Assembly: GCA_963851385.1 (NCBI GenBank)
Contig: CAWKPE010000021.1
Span: forward strand, 154,184-218,183
Length of the DNA stretch: 64,000 nt
Reading direction: 5' to 3'
From: CAWEFA01 sp963851385
Lineage (GTDB): Bacteria > Bacteroidota > Bacteroidia > Bacteroidales > DTGW01
Part shown: positions 17,914-27,311 of the stretch, piece after piece
Position numbering within the stretch: the stretch's first letter is position 1
Layout of the letters: each line of letters starts with the position of its first letter
Position numbers and translations under genes: made by a program
The notes under the pieces: model-generated
What the model was told of the DNA's origin: nothing
Database searches by the model: none
Seen by the model: only the letters and a program-made list of their open reading frames with translations

Positions 17914-19521
17914 ATGAGTACAAAACATATATTAAACATTGGTGGGATATTACTGATTTTAGTGATTTTATTTCCTGCCTGCAATCTAAATGAAGACATC
18001 AAGGATGAATTGACAGCAAATGTTTTGCAGTCTGACACGAATCTCTTACCAAATGTAGTTGCGTCACCTTTAGGATTGTTGCGTAATTTGTGGTGGAGGC
18101 AAAGAACATGGGGTTTTCAGGAAGTCACTACTGACGAATGTTTTTTTCCAACCAGGGGAACTGATTGGTTTGATGGCGGCGTTTGGGTTGCCGATTATAC
18201 ACTCACTTGGACTAATATACACCGGGATGTTAATGATACATGGAATGATTTAAGTGTCGCATTGGCAAGCGCCAATACTGCATTACTTAATGTCGGAGTA
18301 AAAAAACAAAATGAACTTCCTATTTACACCAAGTATAGATCGCAAGCAACTTTTTTGCGTTGTTTTTACGAATATAATATGTTTGATCTATATGGAACAT
18401 ATCCTTCAAGAGATCCATTTAATTCGGATTTTGCAAAGGCTCCCGAAATTTATAAAGGTAAGGCCGCATTTGACAGGCTTGTAAGTATAGCTAATTCAAA
18501 CTTGCCAGATATGACAAAACGCGAGGTTGCACAGTATGGAGAACCTAATCAGGATGCAGGCTTGATGTTATTAGCTAAATTATATTTAAATAAAGAAGTA
18601 TATATTGGCGTTGCCGGATATGATTCTTGTTTAATTTATTTAAATCAATTAATTGCTACAGGGCACTATTCTCTTGCTAACAATTACTTCAATATGTTTA
18701 GTGTTGATAATAATAAAAACTATAAAAACGCTGATGACGAAGCAATTTTTGTAGCTGTTTTTAATGATGACCAAAACTATGGCAATGATGATAACGTGCA
18801 GTGGATTAAAACTACATTTCATTACAATCAGAACTTAGGCTCGACTTTTGCAAACTGGAATGGTGACTGTGCTACTAATGGCTATTTGATGAGCACATGG
18901 ATTGCTGGTACTGATACTGCCGCTGATATTCGTTGGAAAGATACTTCAATTAAAGCTGATATGGGTGTCAATTTAGGTTTCAATTATGGTCAGCAATATG
19001 ATCCAAAAACACATGCTGCATTACAAGATCGAAATGGAAATCCTTTAAACTTTACGTTTGATTGTCCATTATCTGGTGCTAAAGAATATCAGGGTGTCCG
19101 TGTATTAAAGTATCCTCCGCGTGTTGTGCCGGTTAATACTGCTCGTTGTCCAAATGATTTTTTAATCTGGCGATATGCTGATGCATTATTAATGAAAGCT
19201 GAATGTCTTGTCAGAACGTTAGGTGATGCTGGTGTAACCGATGCTTTGACAATTGTTAATGAAATCAGGGCAAAACGTAATGCACCAGTTATTAATGCTG
19301 CTAGCGCAAATGAAATGCTGAACAAAATATATATCGAGAGAGGACTTGAATTATACTGGGAGGGCCATCGCAGACAGGATATGATTCGCTTTGGCACATT
19401 TTTACAACCTAAAGATAACAAATCAGATATATCTCCTGCAACAGCTATTTTATTGCCTATTCCTGCAAGTGCAATTGCAGGTACACCTGGTGGAGTACTC
19501 CAACAAAACCCTGGATATTAA
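17914..19521 (+). CDS. susD: SusD/RagB-family starch-binding outer-membrane lipoprotein
   Basis: This 535-aa protein has a lipoprotein signal (ILNIGGILLILVILFPAC, lipobox FPAC). TPR-like helices scaffold a glycan-binding face, and the C-terminal RYADALLMKAE and ERGLELYWEGHRRQDMIRF blocks are SusD signatures. It forms the lid over the SusC barrel and captures maltodextrin at the cell surface. The gene follows susC by 21 bp and is closed by a strong terminator. No SusE/SusF-like surface lipoprotein follows, which is a reduced version of the usual sus arrangement. Confidence 0.93.
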   Translation: MSTKHILNIGGILLILVILFPACNLNEDIKDELTANVLQSDTNLLPNVVASPLGLLRNLWWRQRTWGFQEVTTDECFFPTRGTDWFDGGVWVADYTLTWTNIHRDVNDTWNDLSVALASANTALLNVGVKKQNELPIYTKYRSQATFLRCFYEYNMFDLYGTYPSRDPFNSDFAKAPEIYKGKAAFDRLVSIANSNLPDMTKREVAQYGEPNQDAGLMLLAKLYLNKEVYIGVAGYDSCLIYLNQLIATGHYSLANNYFNMFSVDNNKNYKNADDEAIFVAVFNDDQNYGNDDNVQWIKTTFHYNQNLGSTFANWNGDCATNGYLMSTWIAGTDTAADIRWKDTSIKADMGVNLGFNYGQQYDPKTHAALQDRNGNPLNFTFDCPLSGAKEYQGVRVLKYPPRVVPVNTARCPNDFLIWRYADALLMKAECLVRTLGDAGVTDALTIVNEIRAKRNAPVINAASANEMLNKIYIERGLELYWEGHRRQDMIRFGTFLQPKDNKSDISPATAILLPIPASAIAGTPGGVLQQNPGY

Positions 19522-19535
19522 AAGTTTTCTTAAAT

Positions 19536-19569
19536 CAAAAATCCCTGTATAACCAGCAGGGATTTTTTG
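19536..19569 (+). terminator. Rho-independent terminator after susD
   Basis: CAAAAATCCCTG (19536-19547) and CAGGGATTTTTTG (19557-19569) form a 12-bp stem with a 9-nt loop ending in a T-run. It lies just after the susD stop and before the convergent sodC gene, and can act on both strands. Confidence 0.85.
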
Positions 19570-19601
19570 ATTTCTCTATGTTGAATAACTCTCCAAATAT
19601 A

Positions 19602-20180
19602 TTATTTGCCAATTCCAATAACTCCACATGCAACGCGTGCACCTGCATTACCTGTAAGTTGTGTTTTTAAGTCATCTTCATGTTTATGAACAATAATGGA
19701 CCTGCCAATAATGGAATGCGGTCCTTCGAACGAGATTTCGTAGTCGGTATATTCCAGGTGAGCTTTTCCTTTCTTATCGGCTACGACATTACCTAAATCA
19801 CCCACATGCCTCATTATAGCTGTTGGTGCGCCATGTTCTTTATTATCAGGATTGAAATGGCCACCTGCTGAAGCGCCGTCAGGAGCACTGCAATCACCGC
19901 AATTATGAATGTGAAAACCATGTTTCCCTTTAGTTAAACCTTCAATATCGGCTATAATTTTAATGCCGGAATCAGCTCTCGTAAATGTTATAATTCCTTT
20001 TACCTTACTGTCTTTAGTCGGATATAAAACGCAAATTGCTTTCTCAATTTTAGCTTCAGTTGATTTAGCAAGTGTTTGAGAATTTACCATTTGTGTTTCT
20101 TTATTTTTTCCATTACAGCTTATAATAAAAAAGGAAAAAACTAAAAATAGGTTTGTAAGAAAAGTTTTTGTTGATTTCAT
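19602..20180 (-). CDS. sodC: Cu/Zn superoxide dismutase, lipoprotein
   Basis: This 192-aa protein has a lipoprotein signal ending FFIISC. The SOD_Cu family blocks follow in order: GFHIHNCGDCS (two copper-ligand His), GGHFNPDNKEHG (bridging and zinc His), VGDLGNV (zinc Asp nearby) and RSIIVHKHEDDL (copper His). The C-terminal GNAGARVACGVIGIGK holds the disulfide Cys and the Arg that guides superoxide. The enzyme should dismutate superoxide in the periplasm or at the membrane surface. It is a monocistronic gene convergent with susD. The identification is secure because all metal ligands are present. Confidence 0.93.
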   Translation of the reverse strand: MKSTKTFLTNLFLVFSFFIISCNGKNKETQMVNSQTLAKSTEAKIEKAICVLYPTKDSKVKGIITFTRADSGIKIIADIEGLTKGKHGFHIHNCGDCSAPDGASAGGHFNPDNKEHGAPTAIMRHVGDLGNVVADKKGKAHLEYTDYEISFEGPHSIIGRSIIVHKHEDDLKTQLTGNAGARVACGVIGIGK

Positions 20181-20641
20181 AATATTGAATTTTAGAATTA
20201 AATTTTTTGTTTTGAATCATTCTTTTTAAATACAATTAACATATTAAATATCAAAAAGTTTTTGCAAAACCGATATTGTTAAAATTTGGAAATATGAAAA
20301 TTAGAATTTTGAAAAATATATGCAATACAAATAAGAAATTTTTGAAAGTAGTAATTTAGCTAAATGACAGACTAAGAGCTGATCTCACAGCGAACCTTTG
20401 AAAATAGTATAGTAATTCATAAAAAATACAATTCCTGAAGTACTGCTTTTATCTGAATTTGCTGAAATGATAATAAAAGAGAAATCACTTCATTCCTGAA
20501 ATTATATTGAAAGTAAATCGATATAATACAATTTATGTTAAACTAAAAGATAAGAATGAATAATAAGTATATCGTATCTTTATCAGATATTCCACTCAAA
20601 GAAATCTATTAATAGTAAATTCCAAACGAAGAAAGGAGTAT
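20181..20641. other. AT-rich intergenic region
   Basis: About 460 bp between divergent sodC and the nitroreductase gene. I see no convincing ORF, RNA or repeat. A purine-rich GAAAGGAG at 20631-20638 just before the nitroreductase start looks like a Shine-Dalgarno sequence, which is uncommon in this phylum. Confidence 0.5.
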
Positions 20642-21349
20642 ATGATGTCAAATAAAAGAATGAAAAATGAATTTGGGGCTTTTTCTAAACATGAAGATAA
20701 TGATTCATTTCTAAATCTTAAACCGATAGTGTTGTTGAGTCCCAAACCGGATAATGGAAAATCAGTATTAAAAGCATTACTGCAGAGAAAAACCACCCGT
20801 GAAATGAGCGATAGAAAACTGTCTTTGCAAGTTCTTTCAAATCTGCTCTGGGCAGCATACGGTGTAAATCGTAAAAAAGGTCCGTTTGGAATTCTAGGAA
20901 GAACTGCAGCATCTGCAAGTAACTCGCAGGAAATAGATATTTATGTAGCCTTGCAGGAAGGAATTTATTTATTTGATGCATTTCATCATAGGCTGTTACC
21001 AATTGTTGCCGGCGATTTACGCGCTTTGGCAATTGGTCAGGGCCAGGTAAATTTTGGAGACAAGGCTCCTGTTCGTCTTATTTACGTTGCGGACATTAAT
21101 AAACTAGCCAATACTTCAGGTTATAAGGAACCTGGTTTACAAGATCCGGAAATTCAAAAGTCATATTATTTTGTCGATACGGGGCTTATTGCAGGTAATG
21201 TTTATTTGTTTGCTGCTTCCCAGGGTCTGGCATCATGGTTCCATAATTGCAATAAGTCCGGTCTTGCAACAAAATTAAGATTGCATGCTGACCAGCGGGT
21301 CCTCTTTGGCCAAACAGTCGGATATCCAGTTAAAAACAGTAAAATCTGA
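20642..21349 (+). CDS. Nitroreductase-family (SagB-like) oxidoreductase
   Basis: This 235-aa protein has the FMN-binding nitroreductase start LLQRKTTREMSDRKLSLQVLSNLLWAAYGVNR. The central ASASNSQEIDIYVALQEGIYLFD and the C-terminal QGLASWFHNCNKSGLATKL give the SagB/ThcOx-type layout. It should bind FMN and use NAD(P)H to reduce quinone- or nitro-type compounds. The true substrate is unknown. There is no signal peptide in the main frame. It stands alone, with no RiPP precursor next to it, so a SagB thiazole-oxidase role is not supported. An AGGAG sequence lies just upstream of the start. Confidence 0.8.
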   Translation: MMSNKRMKNEFGAFSKHEDNDSFLNLKPIVLLSPKPDNGKSVLKALLQRKTTREMSDRKLSLQVLSNLLWAAYGVNRKKGPFGILGRTAASASNSQEIDIYVALQEGIYLFDAFHHRLLPIVAGDLRALAIGQGQVNFGDKAPVRLIYVADINKLANTSGYKEPGLQDPEIQKSYYFVDTGLIAGNVYLFAASQGLASWFHNCNKSGLATKLRLHADQRVLFGQTVGYPVKNSKI

Positions 21350-21357
21350 TATATACA

Positions 21358-21572
21358 TTAGCACAAAATGGAACAATATTACTACTTCTTTCAACAAATA
21401 ATGGAAAGATAACCGTTTTTGATAATGGAATTGAGATAAAAAACAATATTCCATAATATGTAGCCAGCTAGATTGTAAATAATAAAAATAACATAAAAAC
21501 AAGTTTTTAATAGTTGCCAAGTATGGTCAATTTACTTCAGCTAAATGCGATCAAGGCTAATGGCTTTTTTCG
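21358..21572. repeat. Left copy of a long intergenic direct repeat
   Basis: The stretch starting TTAGCACAAAATGG and including ACTTCTTTCAACAAA, GAGATAAAAAACAATATT, GCTAGATTG and CAAGGCTA matches 24200-24676 in order. The two copies flank the beta-helix gene. The left copy is continuous; the right one holds about 260 extra bp. Confidence 0.75.
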
Positions 21573-21682
21573 AATGTACCTGGTTAAATTTCATTATAAA
21601 AGATTTGAACAAAATTTAAATAGTTTCTTACAATTTAAACTTTGTTTTTTCACATTTGATATATGATAAAATATTGATAAAC

Positions 21683-24163
21683 ATGTTAAAACGTATTTTT
21701 TTTATTATAATTATTGTATTGCCATTTTGGGGCTATAGCCAAGTGCAAATTTCGGCTCTTAACTGGCCGGGGAAAAGATCGGATTGGATTAATGTAAAAA
21801 CCGATGTAACACCAAAAGCTATAGGCGATGGATTAGCCGATGACTATGCGGCAATTCAGGCTGCATTAGATATAATAAATGCCAGAACTCCGCCCGAAAA
21901 GCCACGAACTGTATATTTTCCGCCTGGAACTTACCGGATAACCCAAACACTGTTACTAAAAAAAGTTAATGGAGGATGCTGGCTTGTTGGACATGGCAGA
22001 AATACTACCATTGTATGGGCCGGTGAACGCGGAGGAACTATGCTTTTGTTAGATGGAACTCCCCGTAGTTTGTTCGAAGGGATTGTATTTGATGGCAATA
22101 ATATTGCAGGTATCGGGTTAGATCATTATTCATCAACCTTGTTTGTTACAGAAAGCGACCATAAATACTTGAACTTTAAAAATATGCAAACCGGCATACG
22201 GTTCGGTAATAACAAAAGGGCAAGCGCAGAACAATCGGTTCAGAATTGTTTATTCAACAATTGTTCAAGAGGTATTTTAGTTCAAACATTTAACAATTAC
22301 GACATTGTAGTTGTTGCTTCGAATTTTTATAATTGTGGAATTGGAATTTGCTTGGGAAAAGCAAATATTTATGTTCGCAATTGTCATTTTGAAAACAGTT
22401 CCGAAAGCGATATTACAGCCATTAGAGGCCCGGAGCATCCCTGTTCTTTCATAAGGTGTACATCCGTGAATTCAAATAAATTTCTTGATTGGAATGGAGG
22501 CGTTTCAACTGCTTTTATACAAAATTGTCATGTGTCGGGATGGAAAAGTAATGCTGCTATATCAATTCAAGGGCCACCCTGCGTAATCTTTGATTGCGTT
22601 TTCACCAATCCGCCTAGTGCTAATCCTCCTATATCAACAATAAACAATCCACATCTTATACTATCGAACAACCTATTTGTGGGGACTTCAAAATTATTCG
22701 GAAATACAAAATATTTTACCGAAATTCCGAAAGGCAGGCTTGATGGAGCGGTACTCTCAGCGACACAAAGCTTTTTTAGTGAAGAGGTTTGTGTTCCTCA
22801 GAAAGTTTATGATGTTAAAGCTTTTGGCGCTAAAGGTGATGGAAAATCAGACGATTACGCTGCCATTCAAGCAGCAATCGATTCAGCCCGCAGTTATGGA
22901 TATGGTGCAATTGCTTACCTTCCTAAAGGCGACTACAAAGTATGCAACTCACTTATTGTAACGGGGGTAAATTATACTGTTGGGGGTTGTATCCCGGGCG
23001 GAGGTCCGGTAGGCTCAATAATCCAATGGGGTGGTGCAGTTGGTGGTATAACCATGAAAATAATTAATCCTAAAAATATTACCATTGAACAACTTGCAGT
23101 GTACGACAGTAAAAAAGGCAGTGTCGATATTCAACAAACCGGAACCAAAGCCAATTCTTCAATAGTTTATGATATGGTTACGGTATATGGTGAGTATCAG
23201 AATAATTCGCTAAAAGGCTTGCAATTTCTAAATCTTCCAAAAGGAGCTACTGTAATTGCGAATCATATGGTCGGAAATGTGCGTGCCACCAATTCCTCCA
23301 GAGCCAAAATTCTTATTAATTTTAAATGGCAAGGAACCTTAACTGTCGAAGGCGCTACCGAACGAGACAGAGATGGCTTTATGGGTATTCAGGCAATGTT
23401 GGCTACCAACGTGCCATATGGTATATATGTTAAAGACAATCAGAATTTGATAGTTACAAATTTTTACTCCGAACAAGCCGACAGGTATGTTTCAATTGAA
23501 GGAAACGGAGTTAATACTAATGGCCACGTAACCATTGCGGGGGTGAAAATTCAGACAGCATTGCAGCCACAAATAAACATTGACAATTATAAAGGAAGGG
23601 TTGCAGGCATATCATTACAACACTATCAGGCACCTGACCCCCGACTTATTGTCCAAACAGGAATACAACCTGTAAAACTTTTGTGGATGGGCAATAACGG
23701 CTACAATCCAACGATAATTTTTAATACAAGCCCAACCGGGAAATTGGTTTTTATCGAAAATACTTGGAAAGGGCCTGCCGATACGATAGCTGGCGGAGAC
23801 TTACAAGTTGCTTCTGATGTGCTAGATGATTTTCGTGAAATGGGTATAAACGATTTGCTGTTGAATTATAATTTCAATTGTCCAAAATCAGTTACAGTAA
23901 CCGGTGTTAAAGTGAGCCCTGTTTCGGCTACATTACAGGTTGGAACTGCCATGCAAATTTCTGCATCTGTTGAGCCCCAAAATGCTTCTAACAATAATTA
24001 TATATGGATATCGGGCAATGAGAACATTGCTACGGTTAGTTCAAGCGGAGTAGTTATTGGAATAAAAGCAGGAAAAGTAAAAATAAAGGTAAAAACAGCA
24101 GATGGAAATAAAACAGCAACTTGTACTGTTACAGTATTGGCTAAAAGTTCTAATGCACAATAA
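21683..24163 (+). CDS. Secreted double pectate-lyase-3 (beta-helix) protein with C-terminal BIG2 domain
   Basis: I chose the ATG at 21683 because it gives a clean signal peptide, LKRIFFIIIIVLPFWGYSQ; the ATG at 21656 adds nine residues. Two Pectate_lyase_3/GH55-type starts are seen: AIGDGLADDYAAIQAALD near residue 40 and VKAFGAKGDGKSDDYAAIQ near residue 380. Each is followed by right-handed beta-helix repeats. The last ~85 residues (VTGVKVSPVSATLQVGT to ATCTVTVL) are a bacterial Ig-like BIG2 domain. It is probably an extracellular polysaccharide-active or polysaccharide-binding protein. No catalytic residues could be assigned, and no SusCD lies beside it. Long direct repeats flank the gene. 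Confidence 0.78.
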   Translation: MLKRIFFIIIIVLPFWGYSQVQISALNWPGKRSDWINVKTDVTPKAIGDGLADDYAAIQAALDIINARTPPEKPRTVYFPPGTYRITQTLLLKKVNGGCWLVGHGRNTTIVWAGERGGTMLLLDGTPRSLFEGIVFDGNNIAGIGLDHYSSTLFVTESDHKYLNFKNMQTGIRFGNNKRASAEQSVQNCLFNNCSRGILVQTFNNYDIVVVASNFYNCGIGICLGKANIYVRNCHFENSSESDITAIRGPEHPCSFIRCTSVNSNKFLDWNGGVSTAFIQNCHVSGWKSNAAISIQGPPCVIFDCVFTNPPSANPPISTINNPHLILSNNLFVGTSKLFGNTKYFTEIPKGRLDGAVLSATQSFFSEEVCVPQKVYDVKAFGAKGDGKSDDYAAIQAAIDSARSYGYGAIAYLPKGDYKVCNSLIVTGVNYTVGGCIPGGGPVGSIIQWGGAVGGITMKIINPKNITIEQLAVYDSKKGSVDIQQTGTKANSSIVYDMVTVYGEYQNNSLKGLQFLNLPKGATVIANHMVGNVRATNSSRAKILINFKWQGTLTVEGATERDRDGFMGIQAMLATNVPYGIYVKDNQNLIVTNFYSEQADRYVSIEGNGVNTNGHVTIAGVKIQTALQPQINIDNYKGRVAGISLQHYQAPDPRLIVQTGIQPVKLLWMGNNGYNPTIIFNTSPTGKLVFIENTWKGPADTIAGGDLQVASDVLDDFREMGINDLLLNYNFNCPKSVTVTGVKVSPVSATLQVGTAMQISASVEPQNASNNNYIWISGNENIATVSSSGVVIGIKAGKVKIKVKTADGNKTATCTVTVLAKSSNAQ

Positions 24164-24199
24164 CTATTGAACTTCAAACCAACACTTCTGCTCAACGTA

Positions 24200-24676
24200 T
24201 TAGCACAAAAAACAATATTACCACTTCTTTCAACAAACTATGGAAAAGATAAACGTTTTTGTTAATGGAGATGAGATAAAAAACAATATTACACGATTGT
24301 AAGTTTAGGCAAAAAGCAAAGAATGCAATGAAAGAACACCGTCTTTTGAATAGTTTGGATTAGAACTTCCCAATTCGGACAAAAAAGGAAAGTTCACACA
24401 ATTAAATCAATATGATGAATGGGCTTTTGATTCTAAGTAATGTGTCTGGATAAATTTGGAAACCTACAAGCCACTTGCGCGGGATATTAGCTTCAACAGA
24501 AATTATGTATACTCATGGAAAACAATATTGATTTGTTATTACAATGATATTGTTTTCATGATAATATATTGCAGGCTAGATTGCAAATAATAATAAAATA
24601 TAAAAAAAGATATTAACAATGTCTACTAATGATCGATTTACTCCGGCCAAATGTAAACAAGGCTACTGTTTTTTCA
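24200..24676. repeat. Right copy of the intergenic direct repeat, interrupted
   Basis: 24200-24296 and about 24560-24676 match the left copy at 21358-21572. Between them lie about 260 bp of unrelated DNA that include a stop-ended, start-less coding-like stretch (LPNSDKKGKFTQLNQYDEWA) near 24363-24440, perhaps a gene remnant. No intact gene lies in 24164-24910. Confidence 0.65.
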
Positions 24677-24910
24677 AACTACGTAATAACTAAAAGTTAA
24701 AAAAAAATAAAATCGTAATTTAATAATTTGTATTTAGAATACTTTTTTTTAAATTAACAAAGTCTAATCGTAGTCATAGCTATACTTAATATTTCAGTCG
24801 TATAGTTCTGATTTTAGCATACCTAAAAACGAGTTGTAAGTCTTTTCTTACAATGGTTAAAAATGAAATTGATAGGTTTGCGCCGAATACAATAAAGAAT
24901 ATAGGAAAAC

Positions 24911-25924
24911 ATGACCCGTGAGAGAAAAAAAGACGCTTCTAAAACTGCAATTTATTTCAGGACATTTTATGTTCACATTAAGAATATTATAATACGAATT
25001 CCATTTCTTTCAGTCGCTATGAATGGCTGGCAGCTTGCATCACGAACATTTACTAGCGAAGAAGTATTTCGTAAAAAGCAACAATGGAAGAGTTTTTTTA
25101 GCGCTCTTATCAATCCACGATTTGCATCTAAGTGGTTTAAAATTCTCGAATCACCCGATTTTTTGTTAATTGCCAAACACCGTCAATTGCTTTATTTCAA
25201 ACCCTTCAGGGCCTATATGTCGATCAGATGGACGAAAAAGCAAAAAATAAAAGTCATCCTCGATACCTATCGATTTATCATGAGTAAAAATGAAGCATTC
25301 ATGCAGGTGATCACCAATAGCGCTGGTATAGAGATTGTGCGTTTTAAGCTCAGTGACACCATCGATGGCTATTTGACTTTGGGGTATGATGATGGGTTTC
25401 GGAAAGAAGGTGAACTAGTTTTTTATCTTAAATGTGATCAGCTTGGTGGAACGATTGTAGCTGCATCGTTTTCATTCGAAGAAATTGAAGTGGGACGCTG
25501 GGTCTGCAGGATTGGTTGCGTTCAGGGGCATAAGGGAAATGTTGAAAATTCTACAAAAGCAGCCCAAAAACTGTTATATGGTGTTCGTCCAAAATCACTT
25601 ATAGTCTTTGCGGTTCAGGAGTTTTCGCGGCAATTGGGTTTTACTGCTGTTTATGCTACGGGAGATGCTATTCAGACTTACCGTGGCAAACATGTAGTCC
25701 ATCTTCCTTGGCGGCATGCTATACAATTCGATTACAACGCAATTTGGATCGAGTCTGGCGGCCGACCTGGCAGAGACGGCTGGTATGAATTACCATTGAT
25801 GCTGGTCCGCAAAAATATTCATGAGATCAAGACAAATAAGCGCTCACTCTATCGTAGACGGTATAATCTGCTTGATGACCTTTCGTTGAAAATTGCCGAT
25901 GCCGTAAAAAAGATTGTCGAATGA
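24911..25924 (+). CDS. DUF535 (VirK/YbjX family) protein
   Basis: This 337-aa protein matches the DUF535/VirK/YbjX family. It shows GCVQGHKG, the KLLYGVRPKSLIVFAVQEFS block, the AIQFDYNAIWIESGG block and the basic RSLYRRRYNLLDDL near the C-terminus. Family members in Enterobacteria are linked to virulence-factor export and antimicrobial peptide resistance, but the molecular role is unknown. It stands alone between two long gene-free stretches. The family is more usual in Proteobacteria, so horizontal transfer is possible. The start at 24911 is the first ATG and is plausible. Confidence 0.8.
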   Translation: MTRERKKDASKTAIYFRTFYVHIKNIIIRIPFLSVAMNGWQLASRTFTSEEVFRKKQQWKSFFSALINPRFASKWFKILESPDFLLIAKHRQLLYFKPFRAYMSIRWTKKQKIKVILDTYRFIMSKNEAFMQVITNSAGIEIVRFKLSDTIDGYLTLGYDDGFRKEGELVFYLKCDQLGGTIVAASFSFEEIEVGRWVCRIGCVQGHKGNVENSTKAAQKLLYGVRPKSLIVFAVQEFSRQLGFTAVYATGDAIQTYRGKHVVHLPWRHAIQFDYNAIWIESGGRPGRDGWYELPLMLVRKNIHEIKTNKRSLYRRRYNLLDDLSLKIADAVKKIVE

Positions 25925-26481
25925 TGGTTTCTCATTGAATAAAATGGAATTGTTCTTGCAATTACCAATAGTCAGAGAACACATTATTAATGCACAGCAT
26001 TTAGTGTAGAAATAAATAATGAATGTTAATTGCATTTACACGCTACCTGAGGCTAACGTCAACGATAAAAACCTAGAGCGCATATTTGCTCTTGAGTATA
26101 TAACATACCATAATTAACAAAATATCAAATTTTCAATAGTTCCTGAATTATATGTTGTGCCTTTACAATAGATAGATAGATTAAAGTATCGTAATCCGAA
26201 AAGCAATAGAAAAGTAGTTAATTTGAGTAAATTGAGAAAATATAAAGATTTATTTTATTATAATTTACAGATTGTATATAGTTTTGCGAATGACTTTTTT
26301 AGACTATCATAGAATGGAACTGAAGTTGCATGATTTACTTTTTTAAAAGTATTTAACGAGGTAAAATCTGGGATTCTTAATATGAATGATTATGAACTAG
26401 ACAATGTTTTAAAATTTAATAATGTTGTTATTAAAATGTCTGAGAAAAGTATAGCGATTTTTTAATATTAATAATAATGTA
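25925..26481. other. AT-rich intergenic region
   Basis: About 560 bp between the DUF535 and DUF3108 genes. I see no ORF of note and no clear terminator or repeat. Confidence 0.45.
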
Positions 26482-27258
26482 ATGAAAAGAAAGATTTTAT
26501 TTTTTATTTTCATATTCGTAAGTCTGTTTGCAATATTTTCCCAAAAAACAAATATTTTACCAAATACGTATTATTGCAATGGAGAAACACTTAGTTTTGT
26601 TTTAAGATATGGTTTTATTGTAGGTGGACAAGCTAATTTGGAACTTTATGAAACAAATAAAGACAGCATTATGCTTTATCATCTCATAGGAACTGCAAAA
26701 ACTACTGGTATTGCTGATAAATTATTTCATGTCAAAGATATTTATGAAAGTTATTTCGATAAAGAAACTTTATTGCCGGTTTTGGCTATTCAGAATATCA
26801 AAGAAGGCAATAGTTATAAATATTACAACGAAGTTCGTTATAATCATAGAAGCAATACTATAATTTCTTCGAAAAGCGGTGAGCACAAAGTCAAAGAAAA
26901 TACTCTTGATATATTGTCATCATTTTATTATGTTCGCCGTATGGATTTTACAAATATTAAAGAGGGAGAAGTTTTTAAGTTTAATACTTTTTTTTCTGAT
27001 GACGAATTTCCTTTTGCACTTCGTTTTTGCAATAGAGAAACAATAAATACTAAATGGGGCAAAATAAAGTGTTTAAAATTTGCACCAATAGTTGAACCAG
27101 GCAGGGTATTCAAATCTAAAGATGATATGTTAATATGGTATACTGACGATGCAAACAGAATTCCAATAAAAGTTACTTTAGAAATGTGGGTAGGGCATGT
27201 AACAGCAGAATTGCGAAATTTTTCAAATCTTAGAATTTCTCCAGGGTTCAAAGAATAG
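26482..27258 (+). CDS. DUF3108 domain periplasmic protein
   Basis: This 258-aa protein begins with a signal peptide (ILFFIFIFVSLFAIFSQ). The body fits DUF3108: LSFVLRYGFIVGGQANLEL at the start, the middle DILSSFYYVRRMDF, and WYTDDANRIPIKVTLEMWVGHVTAEL at the end. It is probably a beta-rich periplasmic or outer-membrane-associated protein of unknown function. It is convergent with the porin-like gene at 27312 and does not look part of an operon. Confidence 0.82.
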   Translation: MKRKILFFIFIFVSLFAIFSQKTNILPNTYYCNGETLSFVLRYGFIVGGQANLELYETNKDSIMLYHLIGTAKTTGIADKLFHVKDIYESYFDKETLLPVLAIQNIKEGNSYKYYNEVRYNHRSNTIISSKSGEHKVKENTLDILSSFYYVRRMDFTNIKEGEVFKFNTFFSDDEFPFALRFCNRETINTKWGKIKCLKFAPIVEPGRVFKSKDDMLIWYTDDANRIPIKVTLEMWVGHVTAELRNFSNLRISPGFKE

Positions 27259-27311
27259 TTTTAACTATTACTATCAAAGTTTTTAAGTATCTTTTATGGG
27301 ACAAAAAAGTT

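Noticed and set aside
20642..21349. SagB-type azoline oxidase of a RiPP pathway
   Set aside because: No cyclodehydratase or precursor lies nearby; a general nitroreductase is the safer call.
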